Of a DNA stretch of 64,000 bases, positions 57,044 through 64,000 are shown piece by piece (positions within the stretch are counted from its first letter, which is position 1; the number at the start of each line of letters is the position of its first letter). Below the pieces are notes generated by a model. It did not search any database, was not told where the DNA came from, and saw only the letters and a program-made list of their open reading frames with translations. The stretch spans positions 352,971 through 416,970 of the forward strand of contig BCKL01000008.1 in the NCBI GenBank assembly GCA_001600635.1, written 5' to 3'. The DNA is from Leucosporidium creatinivorum. Taxonomy: Eukaryota > Basidiomycota > Microbotryomycetes > Leucosporidiales > Leucosporidiaceae. A program made the position numbers and the translations under genes.

Positions 57044-59248
57044 ATGCTCACCCACCCCTCCACTCAAGCTACCTTCGCCGGCCGAGTCGCCCTTCTCTTC
57101 CTCTCCCTCCTCGTTTGCTCGCAGTTGGCAGTCGCTGCTCCTCGCTTCAAGCCTTCGACTCTCACCAACCCTCATCCTCATGGACCTACCCCGCAAGCCG
57201 CCGCTCCTCCTCGCCCTCTCATCACCGAGTACGACGATTTCGACCGTCACCTTCGCCGAAGGTCTCCCAACTGGCGCGAGAACCATGGCCTCGGGCACGC
57301 TTGGAAGAGAAGCGACTTCGAAGGCTTCCCCGAGGAGCTCTTTGTCGACAAGGTGGAGTTTGCCAAGCGCGGACTGATCAAGGAGACGGTCAAATCCGCC
57401 ATCAGGGAGATGCGCGTGGCTGCTCCTCCGAAGCCTACGACCACAACCACGACTCGCAGGACTACTACTACCACCACAACAAAGCCGCGTACTAGCTCCA
57501 CGTCCTCGAAGTCGACCTCCAGCAATGCTCCGGCGCCAACCACCTCCTCGCCGAGCTCGACTTCATCTGCGACCTCGTCCGTCTCGTCTTCCACATCCTC
57601 GTCTTCCTCGAGCACTACCGCTACGTCAACATCTACCTCCTCAACTTCGAGCTTGTCTACTACAACCTCGGCCTCGCTCGTGCCGACCTCAACTCTTGCT
57701 CCCTGCGTCGGTTCGGAGGCGAGCCATTCCGTCCTCCTCGAGCACTGCATGGGCCGACGTCTAACCGTTTTCGACACTCCACAGGCCAACGCCAGCTACA
57801 TCTCATCCCTCTTTGCCTACGGAGGGATTGGATACACTGTGGGTGAGTGTTCTAGCCGCCCTTCCCATGTCCCCTCGGCGCGGAGCTGACTCTCTCCTCC
57901 TCTTTGCAGAGCTCTGCCCCGGCGCCAACATCATGCTCGAGCAAGCCGTCTTCATCTGGTGGGCAAACCAGACGCTCACTACCCAAGGCAACCCCACGGA
58001 CAGCACCAGGGCGACCCTCACCGTTGCCAATGTCAACGTCACCTGCGCCATCTACTCGGCGCTCAACTACGTCGACTATGTGACGATCCAGAACATTCAG
58101 ATCGATGGAGCACGGCCTTCTCTCGGTATTGTCTACGGCGGACTTGCTCTCATCGAGATCGGAGGCTACACCGTGAGTTTTACTGCTCATCGGCGCCGAG
58201 ACCTCGGCTGACCAGATCCGCCTTCGCAGACGGGGCAAGCCGTTAAGAACGTCCACGCCTTCGAGCCTCGTGGGTGGAGTGTCTTGCACATCGCGGAAGG
58301 CTACAACAACTTCTGCAACAGCGCCCAAATCCTCAACAACCAGATCGGTCCCTCGGGCCACGCTCCAAGCGGCGCTCAGCAGTTCAAGCGGGACTCGACC
58401 GGTACCTACACACCTGGACAATGGGTAAGCCTGACTTTCTCTGCTACTCGACGCAGCGAGCGACCTTTGACAAGCCGCGCCGAGGCGATCCAACACTGCT
58501 CGGCGCTGACACTCTTCGCTCAATCTAGGCCGACGGCATCAGTATCGCCTGCAGGAACAGTCTGGTGCAGGGAAACACCGTCACTGATACCACCGTACGC
58601 TGTCTCCGTCGCTTTTTCGCTTCGGATCCGAGCTGACCTTTCGCTGCTGCTTCGCAGGACGGAGGACTCGTCATCTTCGGTGCTCTTGGCAGCCAAATTA
58701 CCGGCAACACCATTATTGCCAATGATCGTCAAGCTCTCGGTGGCATCAACTTGGTGAATTTGGCACCATCTCGATTCCCTAAGGGCTCGGCGCTGACTTT
58801 GGCGCTCGCTGTACAGGTCGATTGGACACCCTTCTCGGGAGCCTACACCGGCACGGTTGTCTCCAACAACCAGATCATCTCTCAAGCCAGCCTCATCAAG
58901 CTGGGTATCGCCGTTGGCACCATGTCGTGGGGCACCGACAACAGGACGATTGCTCGCACCTTCGACGGAGAGATCAAGAACAATGTCTTCTCCTCCGGAC
59001 CCACGGGCTACTTTGGATACGGAATCTCGGTCGCCGGCCACGAGAACATTACCATCAGCGGCAACACGGCCTCGGGAGCGAACTTCGGCGGCGTCGAGTC
59101 CTCGTCGTGCTTCACCTACTGGCTTCCCCTCCCTACTCCTCAATCCTTCATCGCCGACCCTTGGACTACCCCCGGATGTCAGCTCCAGTCCGACTTCCTC
59201 ACCAACACCACTCTCGTCCTTCCCGTGTGCCGTGGACCGAAGCCATAG
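57044..59248 (+). CDS. Secreted right-handed beta-helix protein, copy 2
   Basis: The start MLTHPSTQATFAGRVALLFL leads to LLVCSQLAVAAP, a signal peptide ending as in copy 1. TLTNPHPHGPTP, DFDRH and HAWKR are kept. The Thr/Ser stalk differs (runs of Thr, then Ser) but ends with the same SLVPTSTLAPCVGSE. From ANASYISSLFAYGGIGYTV to the end (CRGPKP) the proteins are close, and the last 80 residues nearly identical. The intron after CVGSE has a GC donor (GCGAGC) where copy 1 has GT; it is 66 nt and open, so retention would add 22 residues. Other intron positions agree. The beta-helix fold suggests polysaccharide contact, but no catalytic residues of a known lyase family were identified. Confidence 0.8.
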
Positions 59249-59397
59249 TCGATTCGCCGAGGGGGATTCGTGTTTCGCAGGGACATTAGTTTTGGGTTAG
59301 CAGCACTATAGGTGTACATAGGGTTTTAGGTGGAGCAGTACGTGCAACCACAGTCAACTTCGCATTGCTACGGCTTCGAAACGATGTAAAAGCAAGA

Positions 59398-61179
59398 TTA
59401 CAGCTCGTCGTGTGCGCCCTCGGCAATCTTAATAGCCTCTCCCTGCCCAAGGTTGAGCTTCATGTTGGCCACAGCGGGCACACGATCCCCCTTCTTGATC
59501 ATGAGGTTCAAGAACTCCTGCACCAAGTCCGCCGCGACCATTCCCGTCAGCTCGGCGTTGGTATCGTACGCCGGCGAGACCTCCACGACGTCGAGGCCGA
59601 CGAGGTTGAGCCCCGAGAGACCTCGGAGGATCTTCTTGACCTCGCGAGTGGTGTATCCTATTTGCGAGGTCGTTAGTAGTGGTCATCGTAATTTCGCTCG
59701 AGAGAAGCTCACCTCCGGGCTCGGGCGTTCCAGTCGCAGGCGCCATGGAAGGGTCGATGGTGTCGATGCTGCGGGGCGCAAGAGGTCAGCTCGAGCTCAG
59801 CTGCGCTTGAAGGGGAGAGAAGGAGAAGCTAAAGCGAGCTGGAGGCGACGAGACTCACTCAAACGAGAGGTAGCAAGGGCGGTCGCCGACGCGGTCGCGG
59901 ATGGCCTTGGCGATACCATGAGCTCCCAGGTCGTCGATATCCTCGGTAGTGAGCAGCTTGAAGCCGACCTGCTCGTCGTAAGCGAGGTCCTCCTCGTCCG
60001 AGAGGCGGGTGCGAATGCCGGCGTGGATGGAGGAGGTGTTGGAGATGAGGCCCTCCTCCCCAGCCTTCCAGAAGAAGCTACCGTGGGTGATCTTGGACTG
60101 CTCGGTCGAAGCTCCGACGTAGGTGTTGCCGTTCCACGAGTCGATATGGGCGTCGAAGTGCTGGAGGCGCGCAAGGTCAATGAGGATGAAGCTGCAGGCG
60201 GCGAGATAACATACGATAACCGAGACCTCTCCGTAGACCTTGTTGAGGCTGCGAAGGATGGGAAGGAGGACGGTGTCTGTCGAAGAAAGCGAGGTCAGCG
60301 CCGAGCGAGTCGACAAGGCAAGGTCATAACTCACGATCTCCGCCGAGAGTGATGATGCGAGGGTGATCCTTGCCATCAAGTGCAATTTTGCTCATGCCTG
60401 CTTGCTCCTTGGCCCAGTCCGAAGCAACCGGGCGAGCGAGGAGGGTCGAGTAGGCTGTCTCGATCTGGTCGAGCGCCAGAACGTTGTCGTAAGGTGAGAT
60501 GGGGCTGTGTGATGCAGAGCAAAGGTCAGTCAGGATCACAACAGCAAGTTTGAAAGACGTACATGTCACCACAATCGACGATAGTTCCTCCCTGGCGGAA
60601 GGGGTTCTGAGCCCAAGGGATCGAGTAGCCTCGGCTGGGAGCATGCCTGCGCGATCCTGAGCGAATGGCGAAAGGTCCGAAGCGAGCTCCAGTCCTGTAG
60701 ATAAAGGAGAGGTCAGTTCCAGCCCTGGGACCAAAGCGAGCCCGAACAGCCGGCTTGCCTGTAAGAAACGGCGCTCTGCAGAGTAGAAGCAGTCAGTTGT
60801 GCTCGGTCGATGTGAGGGTGAGATCAACATACATCGAAAGGAGCTCCCAGAACTGCGAAAGGATGGTCAGCATGTCTGTACATGGCCTGAACAAGCGAAT
60901 AGACCTACTCGCGATGTCAAAGTCTTTTGAGCGGTCCTCGAGGCATTTGTGGTGAGGTAGACGAGCAAAAGTGGTGATACCACTGAAGGAGAGGTCGGGA
61001 AGAGGGCCGAACTTGTTCACTGTGCAGCGGCTGGAACGATCAGCGGGCTGGACGTCTTCTAAGCGCCGGGGGAGCGACTCACACCAGGCGTTGGACTCGT
61101 CTGCAGCGTGTCCATGAGCATGAGCGAAGCAGGAAGAAGTCCCGACAACAAGCAGTACAAGCGCGGTCGAGCGAAGCAT
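59398..61179 (-). CDS. Secreted agmatinase-family ureohydrolase
   Basis: [20 protein letters not shown] at the start (61179) is a signal peptide. Splicing several introns gives [28 protein letters not shown], then RIITLGGDH (His completed across an intron), [11 protein letters not shown] (again across an intron), [10 protein letters not shown] and [27 protein letters not shown]-x-D and S-F-D-x-D-x-x-D-P are the manganese ligands of the arginase/agmatinase family. TPEPGGYTTREV and VVEVSPAYD complete the agmatinase signature. It should hydrolyse agmatine or a related guanidino compound to urea and an amine, outside the cell or in the secretory path. The C-terminus is EGAHDEL; HDEL there could act as an ER-retention signal. 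Substrate is not certain. Confidence 0.88.
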
Positions 61180-61557
61180 GGTCGAGGAGATGCGAAGGAG
61201 AGGAAGAGAGACGATCTGGCGCTCAGCGCGGTTGTCGTTCAGGCGGGCAGCCGGGGCACCGAAGAAAGATTCTGTCCAGCCGCCGGGTCGGTAGCGGTAA
61301 AAGGAAAGCAGCTGTGCGATTGGTTCTCGGATCAAGTTCGGCGGGCCAACTTTGGAGGACCGAGCGTAAGGAGGTGTTTCAACAGCGCTTGCTACAGTAC
61401 AGCAGGGAGCGCAGTCAAAGCAGAGGGAGGTCGAACACGAGCTCAAAAGTCCGCTGCAGGTCGACTGTACGCCGAAGGTTCAAGAGCAGCGAACGGGGAG
61501 GAGAGCGAGCAGCCGCTCTCTCGCTTCTACTTCTCGCTCGCATCGCTACATCGCATC
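61180..61557. promoter_or_regulatory. Divergent promoter region, agmatinase-like and HRI1 genes
   Basis: A 378-bp region between two divergent starts. No repeat or gene was seen. Confidence 0.5.
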
Positions 61558-62389
61558 ATGGAGCCGCTCGTATCTACTCGTGTATCACTTGCATGGCCTC
61601 CTGCTGCTCCCTTCGAGAACACCGACACTCTGGTGAGCCAAGCGCGCTTCCCTGTCCACCTCCGCAACCGCGTCAGCTCATCTCGCTGCTCTTGTAGGTC
61701 ATCCAAGGGCGTACGGGCTGCTTCCTCGACCTTCGCATCTTCATCAGTGGTCCTCGAGTAGGAGAGATTGACTGGGCAAGCTCGGGAGTCAAGACCTTTC
61801 TGCCAGACTCGACCCCAGGTGAGCTCTCCCGCTCTCATCAGGTCAGGGTAGCTTGCAGGAGTCGCTCTCGCTGATCAGTCGTCTCTCCCTCGTATCAGAA
61901 AACCCCAAGGCCGTCTTCGATGCCACCATCGACTCTCGACGACCTCCGCCGAACCCCGCCTCGCCTTCGCCGACCGAACCTCCACTGCCAGACGAGGGCT
62001 CTTTCACCGACTTACCGAACGGCGATGTCCTGGAAACAGGATCTATGAGCAACCCAGACGCCGGTGGAGCTGTTCAGCCCTACGAGGAAGTCTGGCGCCG
62101 CTACCCCATCGAGGAGAATGTCCGAGTGCTCATTCTCGCCAGTGAGGACGGCAAGGCGTTCATCGGGCGCGTGGGGAGATGGGAACTCGCTTTGAAAGAT
62201 GCGACAGAGTCGACACCGTTCCTCGCCTGGAGGAGGGATAGGAAGGAGGAGGGCTGGACCGAGGCCTACCTCGTCGGCGGTGAGGAGGCTCGCAGACAGT
62301 TGCCTCACCTACCTGAGGAGGTCAGCGGTGAAGTGGGAGCTCGTATAGATCTGGGAGGAAACAGCTGGGTAATCAAGGAGAACTCGTAG
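61558..62389 (+). CDS. HRI1: HRI1-family protein
   Basis: The start MEPLVSTRVSLAWPPAAPFE, then an intron, and VIQGRTGCFLDLRIFISGPR with GEIDWASSGVKTF form the first beta-barrel half. After a second intron, ENPKAVFDATIDSR, a short linker and YEEVWRRYPIEENVRVLILA, then GKAFIGRVGRWELAL and FLAWRRD form the second half. STRxSxxW, the T-D-T-x-V/I strand and (F)xDLRI, E/G-I-D-W-A are what I associate with yeast Hri1 (Hrr25-interacting protein), a lipocalin-like double barrel of unclear function in the cytosol and nucleus. The protein is about 230 residues with a stop at 62387. The call rests on pattern recall of the family. Confidence 0.7.
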
Positions 62390-62653
62390 GGCTGTACAGG
62401 GCAAGTCCCCCGACCTCGGCGAAGGAGAGGCGGCTCGCCAGGGGTCGCGAGAGGGGATGGGAAGAGTTTGGGAGATTCTACTGAGCTACAGACAGCTGCA
62501 TGTCGTTTCTCGGTGCAGGTCTGGCAGCGAGAGGAGCAGGAAAGTGAGAGGGGAGAGGCGGCACGATATTAAAAAATCGCTGCCGAGCGGCTTTACCTCG
62601 CCCTCAGCTAGCTTGGCCTTGATCCCCGTCTCGCTCCAACCCTCGTTCACAAA

Positions 62654-63955
62654 ATGGTCAGCTACAGCTCCTTCTATGTCGATGGACACCTTCCCCTTCC
62701 CTACCAACATACTCTGCCCGCTCGAATCGTCCTCAGGCGCCGTCGGAGAGGCGCAAAAATCGTCGCTTGCCTCTCGACGGGCGCAGGGGCTGGATGAGAG
62801 CTCATGGGAGCAGCGGGGGGACGCTGCAAGCTAGAAGCAGGATGTTGTGAAGTGCATGGAGCTACTGGGCAGCAGCTGGAGGGCGTGCAGTCGACCTCAG
62901 CAGCAGGGGGAGGTGCTGCCCGAATGCTGGAATGGCGCTGGGAGGCTACCGGGACGGACTGGGGTCGTATGGCGCCGCTCGTTCGGTGCATACGATACGT
63001 GTGGACCATCCTGTACAGCTGCACCGGGGGGAACTGCTGCCCGTTTGCCTCAGCAGCCTCACCTTCAATCCACTTCGCCGCTCTCGCGCCAGGTGCTGAC
63101 CGTCGACTCGACTCTACAGGCCCGCTACGCCCACTCTGAGCTCATCAAGGACCGCAAGGCCGTCGGAATCTCGAAGGGAACCTACCTCCGTGTTCACTAC
63201 AAGAACACCCGGTACGTTGCTGCCGCTCGAGCCGTCGCCGAAGCGCTGAGGCTGACTTCCCTTCCCGCCTCTTAGCGAGACCGCCGCTGCCCTTCACAAC
63301 CTCGAGCTCTCCCAGGCCATCACCTACCTCGAGGACGTCCAGGCCCACAGGCAGTGCATTCCCTTCCGCCGCCACAACGGTGCCGTCGGACGTACCGCCC
63401 AGGCCAAGAAGCACGGAGTCGTTCAGGGTCGCTGGCCCGTCAAGTCGGCCAAGTTCCTCCTCGGCCTCCTCAAGAACGCCCAGTCCAACGCTGAGGTCAA
63501 CGGACTCGACATCAACGAGCTCACCAGTGCGTTCAGCCGAGCTCTCGGAGTTGTTGTGATCGGGGGCTGACCTCTGCCCGTTTCCCTCGATCTGCCCCAT
63601 TTCTCGCTTACACCTCGCCGCCTACATCACTACCATCACCTACTCTTCGCCATCTCGCACCTCCTGCCCTCCTCCCTCGCCCCCCTTCCCTGCTCGGCGC
63701 TTGGTCTCCTCCCCCTCCCCCTCACCACCTCCCGCCGACAACAGTCTCGCGCCTTTCGGTCCAGCAGGCTCCCAAGACCCACCGTCGCACTTACCGTGCC
63801 CACGGACGCATGGTCAGTTGGAACAACCGCCTTTCTTTCTCTCACACCCGGGGTCGCCAATCTTGGCCAGACACATGTCTAACCTGCCCTCGCCTCGCCT
63901 TGGTGCATCTTTCCCTCTACAGAACCCTTACAAGGGACACCCTTGCCATATGTGA
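62654..63955 (+). CDS. RPL17: 60S ribosomal protein L17 (uL22), 3' end beyond the window
   Basis: The likely start is ATG at 62654, followed at once by an intron of 463 nt that ends at 63119. Exon 2 gives [16 protein letters not shown] and [12 protein letters not shown]; exon 3 gives [40 protein letters not shown] and [15 protein letters not shown]. After an intron of about 210 nt come [17 protein letters not shown] and NPYKGHPCH, and a donor near 63955. These are the standard uL22 blocks; the protein lines the exit tunnel of the large subunit. The end lies outside the window. The start is inferred from the splice fit (M joined to ARYA); the long first intron is unlike the other introns here. 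Confidence 0.9.
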
Positions 63956-64000
63956 TCTTTTTCCCCGACTCCAGGACTAGGGCCAAACGCTGACCCTTCT

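Overview
The window is nuclear DNA of a GC-rich, intron-dense fungus. Nearly every gene has several introns of about 50-90 nt with GT donors, a CTGAC branch site and a nearby AG. Gene content (BUD13, an M50B-like membrane protein, an expansin-like protein, a Zn2Cys6 regulator) and intron style suggest a basidiomycete yeast, perhaps of the Pucciniomycotina/Microbotryomycetes type. That placement is inference from style, not a search.

Layout. 1-800: the 3' end of an ECM4-like glutathionyl-hydroquinone reductase gene, followed by a decayed partial second copy. 1.2-5.9 kb: a thioredoxin-fold AhpC/TSA-like protein, an M50B-like membrane metallopeptidase and the splicing factor BUD13. 7.6-11.4 kb: an Edc/PNRC-type decapping activator, an alpha/beta-hydrolase-like protein and a GNAT acetyltransferase, enclosed by an inverted pair of 150-bp repeats. 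12-16 kb: F-box/LRR-like genes, with an assembly gap flanked by a perfect 961-bp duplication. 16.5-21.6 kb (minus): a 1,601-residue SANTA-domain protein with a CENP-C-like motif, a candidate KNL2/Mis18BP1-type centromere protein.

21.7-36.6 kb is the most striking structure: a large inverted duplication with arms of about 4.6 and 5.0 kb. Each arm carries three F-box-like genes, in mirror order. The arms enclose a 5.3-kb core with an ELYS-like nucleoporin-assembly gene and KGD2, the E2 of 2-oxoglutarate dehydrogenase. One arm has a truncated gene, the other a frameshifted one, and isolated N bases sit at mirrored places in both arms.

36.6-42.2 kb: mitochondrial asparaginyl-tRNA synthetase, a PIN/NYN-like protein with two LOTUS-like modules, and another F-box-like gene. 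42.8-48.1 kb: a secreted expansin-like protein, a UBC4/5-type E2 enzyme, a mitochondrial TPR protein and a protein-L-isoaspartate methyltransferase. 48.9-59.2 kb: two paralogous secreted beta-helix proteins on the same strand, on either side of a Zn2Cys6 transcription factor gene, so they may form a small regulated locus. 59.4-64 kb: a secreted agmatinase-family ureohydrolase, HRI1 and the start of RPL17 (uL22), which runs off the window.

Housekeeping genes are thus interleaved with a local, fast-changing expansion of F-box-like genes. No tRNA, rRNA, transposon or CRISPR array was recognised by eye.
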